Source of the DNA: Jiella soli | GTDB lineage: Bacteria > Pseudomonadota > Alphaproteobacteria > Rhizobiales > Rhizobiaceae | Reading direction: 5' to 3' | Assembly (NCBI RefSeq): GCF_020615385.1 | Contig: NZ_JAJAVB010000010.1 | Location: 33,261 to 97,260 of the forward strand | Length of the DNA stretch: 64,000 nucleotides | Shown: in pieces, positions 27,756-35,941 of the stretch | Position numbering within the stretch: the first letter of the stretch is position 1 | Layout: each line of letters starts with the position of its first letter | Made by a program: the position numbers and the translations under genes | The notes under the pieces: generated by a model | Seen by the model: only the letters and a program-made list of their open reading frames with translations | What the model was told of the DNA's origin: nothing | The model's database searches: none

Positions 27756-29387
27756 TCAGAAGACGAAGTCCCCGGCGTCGAGGGTCGATGGCGCGATGCC
27801 GCCGAGGACGAGGGAATCGCCGTTTCCGAGATCGATCACCGCATCGCCGGCAGCATCCTGACTGATGACAAGGGAGCGGAAGCTCGTGAAACCGCTGGCG
27901 CTGAGGTCGAGACGGTCGATGCCGTGCTCGAAGCCGTAGACGGTGTCGCTGCCGTTGTCGGCGGTCGTGTGATAGGTGTCGGCGGCACCGTCCCCCGCTC
28001 CGAGATAGATCAGGTCGTTGCCGGAGCCGGCATAGACGTCGTCGGCGCCGTCGGAGGCCGCGATCGTGTCACTGCCCGCCGCACCGTACAGAGTGTCGGC
28101 GCCGCTGCCCGCGGCGATGGCATCGTCGCCGCTGCCGCCGCCGACCTCGTCATTTCCCGATCCGGCAGCAATCGTGTCGTTTCCGCTCCCGCCATAGATC
28201 TTGTCGGTGTCGGTCCCGCCATAGACGAGGTCGTTGTCGGCACCGCCGAAGGCCCGGTCGTTGCCGGCCGATCCGTAGATCGTGTCCGAGCCCACTCCGC
28301 CGCCGATCGCGTCGGCCTCGTCCCCGCCGGCATAGGCATCGTTCCCCGCGCCGCCATAAAGTGCATCGTTTCCGGCGCCACCAGCGCCGACATCGTCGCC
28401 ATTGCCGCCGAAAACGAGATCGTCGCCGCCGCCTCCATAGGCGGAATCGTCGCCATCGCCGGAGAAGATGGTGTCGCTTCCCTCTCCGCCCGCCAGCGCG
28501 TCGGCGCCGGCCCCGCCGGTCAGCACGTCGTTTCCGGCAAACCCCTCGATGTGATCGTTGCCGTTGCGCCCCGAGATCTGGTCGTTTTGCAATTGGCCGA
28601 GATAGAACGCGCCGACATTTTCGCGTCCAGGCGTCACGTCCTGGACGAGGCCGTCGCTGGCATCGAAGATCATGACGGAATCCGGCGTCATCTGCCCCGA
28701 GAAGCTCGATTCATCGAGACGAGCGATCGCCTCGAAGGCCAGGGTGCTCTGGCTGTGGGCGTAGGCGTCGTAGGGGTGCAGGCCATCGTAATTCCCGGCC
28801 ATATATTCGGGGGTCGCAAGAACGAGATTGTCGAGGCTCGACGGGCTGTCGCCATAGCCTTCGATCAGCCGGTAGACCGGATCGTTCTCGAAGCCGAAAT
28901 TGAGGATGCCGCTGGCCTCGGAAATGTTGGGCGAGGCGAAGGCGACGAAGGTCGCGTCCGCGAACCGGCCGCCATAACTGCCGGCGGCAATGTCGGCCAT
29001 CTGATTGGTCGCGCCACCGCCGAGGCTGGCGCCGGTAAAGGAGAAACTCGCGCCGGCCGGGACCACCGCCGCCAGCGCCCCGAGCAGCGGATCGAAATTG
29101 TCGATGTAGTCGCCGGTCGCAAGCTGCGGGAAAAAGTAGGGATCGACCGAGTCGTCCGTGCCCCGGAAGGAGATGATGAAGGAATCGCCCTGCTGCAGGA
29201 CGATCGCGCTGGCGCCGTCGTTGGTGAAATACGGGCCGTCCCGGTATGCCTGATCGACCCCGAGCGTTTCCGGCATGACGACGCTCCAGCCCTCCGGAAT
29301 GGCACCGCCCGCGAACGAGGCGATCGCAGCGCGGCCGAGCAACTCGACCTGGGGAAGCGAAACGGGAAATCCTGAAACGATCGACAT
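27756..29387 (-). CDS. RTX calcium-binding lipase-like protein
   Basis: This 543-residue protein has two parts. The N-terminal part (about 1-265) is an alpha/beta-hydrolase with oxyanion segment IISFRGTDDS and nucleophile elbow GASLGGG (Ser121), like lipase class 3-type enzymes. Residues 277-465 are 21 uninterrupted RTX nonapeptides (GGxGNDxLx type) that fold with Ca2+. The C-terminal 80 residues (YGFEHGIDRLDLSASGF...LVLGGIAPSTLDAGDFVF) resemble type I secretion signals. There is no N-terminal signal peptide. No type I ABC or membrane-fusion gene adjoins; tolC at 31.2 kb belongs to another unit. Start MSIVSGFPVSLP is chosen; longer frames look non-coding. Confidence 0.88.
   Translation of the reverse strand: MSIVSGFPVSLPQVELLGRAAIASFAGGAIPEGWSVVMPETLGVDQAYRDGPYFTNDGASAIVLQQGDSFIISFRGTDDSVDPYFFPQLATGDYIDNFDPLLGALAAVVPAGASFSFTGASLGGGATNQMADIAAGSYGGRFADATFVAFASPNISEASGILNFGFENDPVYRLIEGYGDSPSSLDNLVLATPEYMAGNYDGLHPYDAYAHSQSTLAFEAIARLDESSFSGQMTPDSVMIFDASDGLVQDVTPGRENVGAFYLGQLQNDQISGRNGNDHIEGFAGNDVLTGGAGADALAGGEGSDTIFSGDGDDSAYGGGGDDLVFGGNGDDVGAGGAGNDALYGGAGNDAYAGGDEADAIGGGVGSDTIYGSAGNDRAFGGADNDLVYGGTDTDKIYGGSGNDTIAAGSGNDEVGGGSGDDAIAAGSGADTLYGAAGSDTIAASDGADDVYAGSGNDLIYLGAGDGAADTYHTTADNGSDTVYGFEHGIDRLDLSASGFTSFRSLVISQDAAGDAVIDLGNGDSLVLGGIAPSTLDAGDFVF
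27993..28559 (-). repeat. 21 tandem RTX nonapeptide-coding repeats
   Basis: This is a coding repeat tract of 27-base units inside the lipase-like gene. The units diverge at DNA level but keep the nonapeptide pattern (for example NDVLTGGAG, NDALYGGAG, NDTIAAGSG). It is a protein-level repeat, not a CRISPR or minisatellite. Confidence 0.85.
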
Positions 29388-29500
29388 CTTCTTCTCTTTT
29401 GTCCGAGCTCTTCGGGTGACTTTAGTTCGGCGACAACGCAACAGCGCAGAGACGGTTGCGGATTCGGCCACCGCAGGATGAAGATAACGTACTTAAAACA

Positions 29501-29519
29501 CAGATGTTTTTCCCATCTG
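29501..29519. promoter_or_regulatory. Inverted repeat upstream of the RTX gene
   Basis: CAGATG-N7-CATCTG lies about 115 bases upstream of the RTX start, in a locally AT-rich stretch (29475-29600). It could be an operator or a small hairpin. No function is known. Confidence 0.3.
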
Positions 29520-29610
29520 ACACCCGAATCGCTATGCGCACGCTTCGCGGTTAAGCCCGGACAAGCTCAGAATTCTATGAAAGGAGAGTTCAATCTGACG
29601 CGGAGTTGTT

Positions 29611-29994
29611 TCAGAGCACAGCTGCTCCAGCCAATATAGTTCCCACCGCAAACAGTAGAACTGATAGCGTAAAAAGTGAGAGACCAATTATAGCCCACTT
29701 TTTTCCGCTCGGCTGCTCCTCGAAATGCGCTTCATTCGCATATCTATGCTGGGCAAACCAAGCAACTGGAAAGACAAGACCGGCGATGAAGGTACCAGTC
29801 GCATAGACGAGAGCCGCATAGAAAAGCGTGCTTGAGTCGGTGGCCGTAGCCACCTCGCTATCAAGACGATCACCGAGAAAGGCGACGATCGATACCCCGG
29901 CACCTGCATTGATCAGAACCGCTGTACGGATGCCTTCGAGGCAGAACTGCACCGCCCAATTTACATTCTGAAATTTCCAGTCGGTGCTCGTCAT
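29611..29994 (-). CDS. Small membrane protein of unknown function
   Basis: I do not recognise this 127-residue protein. Three hydrophobic segments are visible: TAVLINAGAGVSIVAFLG, FYAALVYATGTFIAGLVFPVAWF and WAIIGLSLFTLSVLLFAVGTIL. A short charged loop (AQHRYANEAHFEEQPSGKK) separates the last two. Its base composition is clearly richer in A and T than all neighbours and it lies 87 bases from the 3' end of tRNA-Cys, which suggests acquisition by transfer. A purine-rich site (GAGAGCCGGAGATGCACG) precedes the ATG. It appears to be monocistronic. Confidence 0.7.
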   Translation of the reverse strand: MTSTDWKFQNVNWAVQFCLEGIRTAVLINAGAGVSIVAFLGDRLDSEVATATDSSTLFYAALVYATGTFIAGLVFPVAWFAQHRYANEAHFEEQPSGKKWAIIGLSLFTLSVLLFAVGTILAGAAVL

Positions 29995-30081
29995 CGTGCA
30001 TCTCCGGCTCTCTCATCGAAAAGAACAAGAGTTCCGCGGCGGCTGTCAATCGTAGCCCATGCACATGAGAGAAAGCGGGAA

Positions 30082-30155
30082 TGGAGGCCTCGGCCGGAAT
30101 CGAACCGGCGTGCAAGGATTTGCAGTCCTCTGCGTAACCACTCCGCCACGAGGCC
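30082..30155 (-). tRNA. tRNA-Cys(GCA)
   Basis: Read on the minus strand this is a 74-base tRNA with encoded CCA and the U73 discriminator expected for cysteine. The acceptor GGCCTCG/CGAGGCC pairs fully, the anticodon loop CTGCAAA carries GCA, and the T-arm is GCCGG-TTCGATT-CCGGC. The gene next to its 3' end is an AT-rich orphan. I found no second copy of the tRNA 3' end that would mark an att site. Confidence 0.97.
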
Positions 30156-30390
30156 CCGTGGGCGCTGTACCTACTGATTCCGCGTGGGTTCTGCAAGGGC
30201 CGCGGCGAGGCTTCCCTCAGTTCCGTACGCCGTGGCGGGTGTGGACGCCGCAGACACTTCGCGCCGTCTTCGGCGAGAGGGCGTCGGCCGCTTCGGCGCG
30301 GCTTGTCGCGCTTGCGCGTCGCGGGTGGCGCGACTATGGAAGCTCTGCCGAGAAAGGCCCTTTGACGCGACGAATGACAGGATTTCCGCG

Positions 30391-31044
30391 ATGGATTTCG
30401 AAGCCGCCCGGATCAAGATGGTCGACAATCAGATCCGCACGACGGACGTGACGAGCCATGCGATCCTTCGGGCCTTTCTTCAGGTTCCTCGCGAGGAGTT
30501 CGTTCCCGCCTCGCGCAAGCCGCTCGCCTATATCGACGAGGACGTGCCGCTGGGCGATGGCCGCTACGTGATGGAGCCGTCACCCTTCGCCAAGCTTCTG
30601 CAACTGGTCGGCGTTCGCCCCGACGACGTCGTTCTCGATGTTGGCTGCGGAACCGGCTATTCGGCGGCGATCCTGTCGCATCTGGCAAGTTCGGTCGTCG
30701 CCCTGGAGGAGGATGCCGATCTCGCCTCCGCTGCCAGCGAGACCCTTGCGCGGCTCGAATATGTCACCTGCGCTGTGGTCGAGGGCCCGCTCAAGGAAGG
30801 CTATCCGTCGGAAGCGCCCTATGACGTCATCGTTTTCGAAGGCGCGGTTGAGGACCTGCCCACCACCTTCTTCGACCAGCTGCGCGAAGGCGGCCGGATG
30901 GTCGTCGTCGAGGGAGTCGGCAACGCCGCCGAAGCGCGGCTCTACGTCAAGGACGACGAGGGCGTCGTCTCGCAGCGCTTCGGCTTCAACTGCAGCATCA
31001 AGCCGCTGCCCGGATTTGCGCGGAAACAGACGTTCGTTTTCTGA
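30391..31044 (+). CDS. pcm: Protein-L-isoaspartate O-methyltransferase family protein
   Basis: This 217-residue Rossmann-fold SAM-dependent methyltransferase has motif I VLDVGCGTGYSAA near residues 81-93 and the PCMT-type N-terminus MVDNQIRTTDVTSHAILRAFLQVPREEFVP. The family repairs isoaspartyl residues, though this rhizobial subgroup, always next to tolC, is only distantly related to E. coli Pcm and may act on another substrate. AGGA precedes the ATG by nine bases. The open frame further upstream has no homology-like features. Confidence 0.85.
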   Translation: MDFEAARIKMVDNQIRTTDVTSHAILRAFLQVPREEFVPASRKPLAYIDEDVPLGDGRYVMEPSPFAKLLQLVGVRPDDVVLDVGCGTGYSAAILSHLASSVVALEEDADLASAASETLARLEYVTCAVVEGPLKEGYPSEAPYDVIVFEGAVEDLPTTFFDQLREGGRMVVVEGVGNAAEARLYVKDDEGVVSQRFGFNCSIKPLPGFARKQTFVF

Positions 31045-31209
31045 TCGGTTCGGCGTTGCAGAATTGCCCCGCCGGCGAGGAAAATGCCGCGAATCTCGTC
31101 CGACGCTTGATCTTCCTTAATCCGACCTGATCAAGGGTGCATGTTAAACACCGGTCCGCGCGTCCGCCCAGCGGGGCGTGGATCGAGAGTCACGTCGGCT
31201 GGAGTATCC

Positions 31210-32646
31210 GTGTTGCTGAAGAACCTCTCGATCGCCGCGCTGCTGACGGCGACCACGCTGCTGTCGAGCGCGACGCTTTCCCAGGCAGAGAGTTTGGCGG
31301 GAGCGCTCGCCAAGGCCTATCAGAACAGCCAGAGCCTGAACGCCGCCCGTGCACAGCTCCGGGCGACGGACGAGACCGTGACGCAGGCACGAGCCGGGCT
31401 GCGGCCGACCGTGAACGGCGTCGGCAGCCTGCAATCGGTCCGCAGCAGCACCACCTATGGCGATCGGATTTCGGACGGGACGGCACGCAGCAATTCGGCC
31501 GGCATCGGCATCGTCATCAGCCAGACGCTGTTCGACGGCTTCCAGACGCCGAACAGCGTCGAGTCCGCGAAGGCGCAAGTGCGCGCCGCCCAGCACAATC
31601 TCGCCAACACCGAGGAGAACACGCTCCTCGACGCCGCCACCGCCTATATGAACGTCCTGCGCGACCGTCAGATCGCGGCGCTGCGCCGCCAGAACCTCGG
31701 CTTCCTCAGTGAGCAGGTTCGGGCCGCGCGCGCCCGCTTCGAGGTCGGCGAGGGAACGCGCACCGATGTCGCACAGGCCGAGTCGCAGCAGGCTCTGGCA
31801 ACGGCGCTGCTCAACAGCGCCCTGTCGCAGGTCGCCTCCAGCGAGGCCAGCTATTTCGAGGTCATCGGCGACGCGCCGACCGATCTCGCGCCCGGCAAGG
31901 TCCCGGGCCGCGTCGTTCCGAACTCCATCGCCAGCGCCTTTTCGATTTCGCAGCGCGAACATCCGGCTATCCTCGCCGGCCTCGCTTCGGTCGACGCCGC
32001 GGCCTTTCAGGTCAAGGTCGCGGAAGGTCGGTTCCTGCCCAAGGTGACCGTCAGCGGGCGCGTGGACGACAATTATTCGACCAGCAGCAGCGATGGCGGC
32101 AATCTGCCCGGCGTTTCGACCAACCCGCTCATTCCGAACGTCTCGACCCAGAACGAGATCTCGGCGACGGTCGGGGCCCAGCTGACGATCCCGATCTACC
32201 AGGGCGGCCAGGCATCGTCCCTGGTGCGCCAGTACAAGGAGACGCTCGGCCAGCGCCGCATCGAGGTCGATCAGGTCCGCGACCAGGTCCGTGCTGCGGT
32301 GGCGACGGCGTGGGCCCAGCTGCAGGCGGCGCGCGCCAACATCACCGGCTATCAGGCGCAGGTCCAGGCTGCCCGGCTGGCGCTGAACGGCGTGATCGAG
32401 GAACGCAATGTCGGCCAGCGCACGACGCTCGACGTCCTCAACGCGCAGGCCGACGTGATCTCGGCGCAGATCCTGCTCGTGGGTTCGCAGCGCGACGAGG
32501 TGGTGGCGGGCTATTCGCTGCTCTCGGCGATCGGGCGCCTGTCGGCGGGCCGGCTCCGTCTGGCCGGCAAGACCTACGACCCGGACGACCACTACATCCA
32601 GGTCGAGGACAAGTGGTACGGCCTGCGCACACCCGACGGCCGCTGA
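31210..32646 (+). CDS. tolC: TolC family outer membrane efflux protein
   Basis: This 478-residue outer membrane channel has a signal peptide (LLKNLSIAALLTATTLLSSATLSQA). Two repeated OEP domains with long coiled-coil helices form the periplasmic tunnel: LLDAATAYMNVLRDRQI and the homologous VRAAVATAWAQLQAARANI, and FEVGEGTRTDVAQAES and NVGQRTTLDVLNAQAD. It serves tripartite efflux and type I secretion. GTG 31210 follows GGAG by five bases and matches the signal peptide. An in-frame ATG at 31141 would give an implausible 23-residue extension. Located between pcm and popZ, as in most Hyphomicrobiales. Confidence 0.93.
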   Translation: MLLKNLSIAALLTATTLLSSATLSQAESLAGALAKAYQNSQSLNAARAQLRATDETVTQARAGLRPTVNGVGSLQSVRSSTTYGDRISDGTARSNSAGIGIVISQTLFDGFQTPNSVESAKAQVRAAQHNLANTEENTLLDAATAYMNVLRDRQIAALRRQNLGFLSEQVRAARARFEVGEGTRTDVAQAESQQALATALLNSALSQVASSEASYFEVIGDAPTDLAPGKVPGRVVPNSIASAFSISQREHPAILAGLASVDAAAFQVKVAEGRFLPKVTVSGRVDDNYSTSSSDGGNLPGVSTNPLIPNVSTQNEISATVGAQLTIPIYQGGQASSLVRQYKETLGQRRIEVDQVRDQVRAAVATAWAQLQAARANITGYQAQVQAARLALNGVIEERNVGQRTTLDVLNAQADVISAQILLVGSQRDEVVAGYSLLSAIGRLSAGRLRLAGKTYDPDDHYIQVEDKWYGLRTPDGR

Positions 32647-32884
32647 TCGACCGCCTCTTCCCTGTCAGGCTGCCGAATCCCGTTCGAATGTGCGTGGCTT
32701 CCGTGATCGAGCCCGTCGCGGTCGCGCGTCTTTGCGCATGGCGGACGGGGCCGGCTTCAAGGAAGTTGGTGAAAGGCGGATTTTAACCGTTTGCGGGATT
32801 CACCGCGCGTCCGGTTCGACTTAGGCTTCACGCATGATTCGCGCGATAGGGCTGTCCTGTCGCGTAACATGCGGGGGGCTCCTT

Positions 32885-33976
32885 ATGAGCAATGCGCTGC
32901 CGGCCCGGGAACAGTCTATGGACGAGATCCTGGCCTCGATCCGGCGGATCATCGAGAGTGACGATGAAAGGGCGAAGCGTTCGTCCGCCGCGCTCGCTCG
33001 GGAAAATTCCGATCCTTCTGCACATGCGCACAAGACGGAGATGACGGGCTCGCCGGTCCGCTCCGAATCGAGCCTCGTGCCTTTGCAGCCGAAGGCAGAG
33101 GAGAAGCCGGCTGCGCGGCAGGCGTCGGTGACGCCTCTTCCAATTCCAGGACCCCGCCCGGTCGAAGCTTCGCAGCCGCTGCCATCGATGCCTGCCCAGC
33201 CGTCGGCAGTCCCTCGAACTGCGCCCGAGACGAGTTCGGCAATGACGGGTGACCGGCTGGGTTCCGGCGCGGTCCAGGAAGAGGCGAAGGCAGAGACGCT
33301 CCCGACTGCGTACGAGGATCGCGGCTTAAGTGATGATCTGTCGGTGGCGCGCTCGCGTGCCGCCTCGCTGGCGGATGCGAGCGAACGCCGTCGTGGGGAC
33401 CTCGTGACCGAATTGCGGCCGGCGAACGCCATGACGGCGCCCCGGCCGGTGGAAGACTCGCCGCAGGTAGGCGCACCGCGTCCCGGTAAGGCCGAGATGC
33501 CGCAATGGCCCGAGGCAGTCGTCGCGAACGACCGTGCCGCTCCCGACGCGGCCGAGGCGGATGCCTTTCTCGGCGAGTTCGACGAGCAGGATTTTGCCCG
33601 CGAGCTTCTCGACAAGGTCGGCCTGATCGAGCCGGCATCTCCCAGCGCAGCATCTGCGCCGGAGCACGGTGCGGGTTCGGTCGGTGAGTCGCGCCCCGAC
33701 GCGGGCGCAGCGGCGGCGACGTTGGACGGCGATCCGGCGGATGGGCCGATGCGTGTCGCCCACGCGCTGATCTCCCAGGAAGCCGGAGAGCGCGTCGCAG
33801 CCTCCTTCTCCAGCCTGGCGTCGGCGATCCAGCAAGAGCATCTGCGCGATGTGGACGGCGTCGTGCGCGAGATGCTGCGGCCGATGCTGCAGGAATGGCT
33901 CGACGACAACCTTCCCAAGCTGGTCGAGCGTCTTGTGCGCGAGGAAATCGAGCGCGTCGCGCGCGGGGGCCGCTGA
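32885..33976 (+). CDS. popZ: Polar organising protein PopZ (DUF2497)
   Basis: This 363-residue protein has the PopZ architecture: a conserved N-terminal helix (SMDEILASIRRIIESDDE), a long Pro/Ala/Glu-rich disordered middle (about residues 40-260), and a conserved C-terminal assembly region (MLRPMLQEWLDDNLPKLVERLVREEIERVARGGR). PopZ forms a polar network that anchors the chromosome centromere and recruits cell-cycle proteins. The middle is unusually long compared with Caulobacter PopZ (177 residues). GGGGGG precedes the ATG. In many rhizobia valS follows; here the next genes are inositol genes on the other strand. Confidence 0.88.
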   Translation: MSNALPAREQSMDEILASIRRIIESDDERAKRSSAALARENSDPSAHAHKTEMTGSPVRSESSLVPLQPKAEEKPAARQASVTPLPIPGPRPVEASQPLPSMPAQPSAVPRTAPETSSAMTGDRLGSGAVQEEAKAETLPTAYEDRGLSDDLSVARSRAASLADASERRRGDLVTELRPANAMTAPRPVEDSPQVGAPRPGKAEMPQWPEAVVANDRAAPDAAEADAFLGEFDEQDFARELLDKVGLIEPASPSAASAPEHGAGSVGESRPDAGAAAATLDGDPADGPMRVAHALISQEAGERVAASFSSLASAIQQEHLRDVDGVVREMLRPMLQEWLDDNLPKLVERLVREEIERVARGGR

Positions 33977-34112
33977 GCGGGCCGCCCTTCGGGATTCGAG
34001 AGGACCTCGTCAGAACGGGCCGCCGGCATATGCGGCAGAGGTTGCTAAGGCACTCTGTGCTCGGGTGGCGATGTATCGAGAATCGCCGCCGGATCACGCG
34101 GATCCTACGCCC

Positions 34113-34892
34113 TCAATGGGGCGCAAAGGTCTCGCGGAACGTGGCCAGGGCGCTGTCCGCGTCGGAACTTGCGAAGGCCTCTAGACCGACCGGTCCATCG
34201 TAGCCCATCGCTTCGAGGGCACGAGCGATACCGGCATAGGCTATCTCGCCCGTCCTCGGTTCGCATCGTCCGGGAACGTCCGCGATCTGGATCTCGCCGA
34301 TCCATGGCAGGGCCTTCCGGCAGAGTTCGATGAGATTCCCCTCGCCGATCTGGGCATGATAGAGATCGAGATTGAGCCTCAGACCGGGCCGGTTCACCAC
34401 CGAGACCAGCGTCAGCGTGTCTTCGGCGCGGGCGAAAGGCACGCCCGGATGGTCGACGCCCGTGTTGAGGTTTTCCAGCGTGAAGGTCACGCCCTTCTCC
34501 TCGGCGAGATCGGCGATCCGCTCCAGCGTATCTCGCGCCTTCAGCCACATCGGCCCGGTGACGACGTGGCAGGGCGTCACCGGCAGACCGCCCTCCCCGA
34601 GCCCGGTGCCGTGGAGGTTCAAGCGTGCAACGCCGATGCGAAGCCCGACCTCCGCCGTCTGTCGCGCCGTCCTCAGAAGCTCTTCCGCCCCTTCGTCGTC
34701 CGCAAGGCGGCCGGACAAATAGCCGTTCATGATCGAAAAGGTCGCATCGGATCTTTCCAGCATTGCAAGATCGTGGTCCGGCCAGTTCCACAATCCCACC
34801 TGGAAGCCGAGCTCGGTCAGACGCTTCACGCGCCATTCCATCGACTTCTCGCGCCAGAGCATCTCGGCACAGGCGGCAAGGGTGAAGGCCAT
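34113..34892 (-). CDS. TIM-barrel isomerase, hydroxypyruvate isomerase/IolI-like
   Basis: This 259-residue xylose isomerase-like TIM barrel has the Hyi-type signature GEIQIADVPGRCEPRTGEIAY and metal ligands in FTLENLN, LNLDLYHAQ and GLEAF. Sequence alone favours the hydroxypyruvate isomerase subgroup. Its place at the end of an inositol operon suggests an inosose or keto-sugar isomerase role, comparable to IolI, as an inference. It starts three bases after the iolG stop and is the last gene of the leftward iol arm. Confidence 0.75.
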   Translation of the reverse strand: MAFTLAACAEMLWREKSMEWRVKRLTELGFQVGLWNWPDHDLAMLERSDATFSIMNGYLSGRLADDEGAEELLRTARQTAEVGLRIGVARLNLHGTGLGEGGLPVTPCHVVTGPMWLKARDTLERIADLAEEKGVTFTLENLNTGVDHPGVPFARAEDTLTLVSVVNRPGLRLNLDLYHAQIGEGNLIELCRKALPWIGEIQIADVPGRCEPRTGEIAYAGIARALEAMGYDGPVGLEAFASSDADSALATFRETFAPH

Positions 34893-34895
34893 GGC

Positions 34896-35897
34896 TCAGG
34901 CCTCCGCCATCACCTGTGCCAGTTCCACCGGCCGTCCCTCCCGCAGCGACAGGTTGGCGGCCTCCGCCAGCGCCAGCGCGTTGACGCCGTCCTCGGCGCT
35001 CGCCGGCACGGGCTTGCCGTCCACGACTGCATCGACGAAGGCCGACCACTCGATCTGATAGGCCCGCATGTAGCGCTCGAGGAAGAAGAAGAGGGGCTTG
35101 GCCGAGGAGACGCCGGCTGCGGTCGACTTGACCAGCGTGTTCTCGATCTCGTTCCGTGCCTCCAGCATCCCGTCGGAGCCGAGCAGTTCGACGCGCTGAT
35201 CGTAGCCGAAGGCGGCGCGGCGGGAGTTGCGGATCGTAGCCAGCCGCCCGTCGGCATAGGTGAGGACGACGACGGCGGTGTCGACGTCTCCGGCCTCGCC
35301 GATCGCCGGGTCGACGAGACAGGATCCGTGCGCCATGACGGTCTTGGGCATCCCGAACAGGAAGGCGCACATGTCGAAGTCGTGGATCATCATGTCGCGG
35401 TAGAGCCCGCCGGAGACCTTGATGTAGGCGACCGGCGGCGGGGCGGGATCGTAGGAGGTGACAGCGAGCATCTCGCCCGTGCCGACCTCCCCTGCGTCGA
35501 GCGCCGCCTTGAGCCCCGCGAAATTGGGATCGAACCGGCGGTTGAAGCCGATCATCACCGGCCTCGATGACGCGGCTGCGATCTCGCGCACCTTGAGCGC
35601 GCGCTCCAGCGACAGGTCGATCGGCTTCTCGCAGAAGATCGCCTTCTTCGCCGCAACGCCCTTCTCGATGAGGTCGGCATGGGTGTTGGTCGAGGACGCG
35701 ATCAGGATCGCGTCGATCGAGGGGTCGGCGAGGATCTCCTCCGGCGAGCGGACGGCGATGCCGTGCACCTCGGCAAGCCTTTCCGCGGCCTCGGCCATCA
35801 CGTCGGTGACCGCAACGAGGTCGGAGCGCGGGTCTGCCTTGATCGAGGCGGCGTGGACCTTGCCGATGCGGCCGGCGCCGAAGAGTGCGACTTTCAT
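34896..35897 (-). CDS. iolG: Inositol 2-dehydrogenase
   Basis: This 333-residue Gfo/Idh/MocA oxidoreductase has the NAD-binding GAGRIG at residues 7-12, EKPID at 90-94 (catalytic Lys), GFNRRFDPNF and the substrate-site sequence GGLYRDMMIHDFDM, which together are typical of myo-inositol 2-dehydrogenase. It oxidises myo-inositol to 2-keto-myo-inositol, the first step of the pathway. It lies 44 bases downstream of a second Gfo/Idh gene and 3 bases before the isomerase, so the three form the leftward operon. Confidence 0.9.
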   Translation of the reverse strand: MKVALFGAGRIGKVHAASIKADPRSDLVAVTDVMAEAAERLAEVHGIAVRSPEEILADPSIDAILIASSTNTHADLIEKGVAAKKAIFCEKPIDLSLERALKVREIAAASSRPVMIGFNRRFDPNFAGLKAALDAGEVGTGEMLAVTSYDPAPPPVAYIKVSGGLYRDMMIHDFDMCAFLFGMPKTVMAHGSCLVDPAIGEAGDVDTAVVVLTYADGRLATIRNSRRAAFGYDQRVELLGSDGMLEARNEIENTLVKSTAAGVSSAKPLFFFLERYMRAYQIEWSAFVDAVVDGKPVPASAEDGVNALALAEAANLSLREGRPVELAQVMAEA

Positions 35898-35941
35898 GCG
35901 GATGTTCCTCCCTGTCCGGCGGCCCGGACAATCGTCGAATG

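Noticed and set aside
27993-28559. Regular 27-base periodicity that might suggest a CRISPR or minisatellite
   Set aside because: Units are contiguous, diverged at the DNA level and encode RTX nonapeptides in frame. No spacer-repeat alternation or cas genes are present.
26787-29375. 862-codon open frame on the plus strand
   Set aside because: It is antisense to gph and the RTX gene. Its Val/Gly/Asp periodicity is just the reverse of the RTX repeats.
30184-30390. N-terminal extension of the pcm open frame
   Set aside because: The extra 69 residues are Arg/Ala-rich and run toward tRNA-Cys. The ATG at 30391 has a ribosome binding site and matches the family N-terminus.
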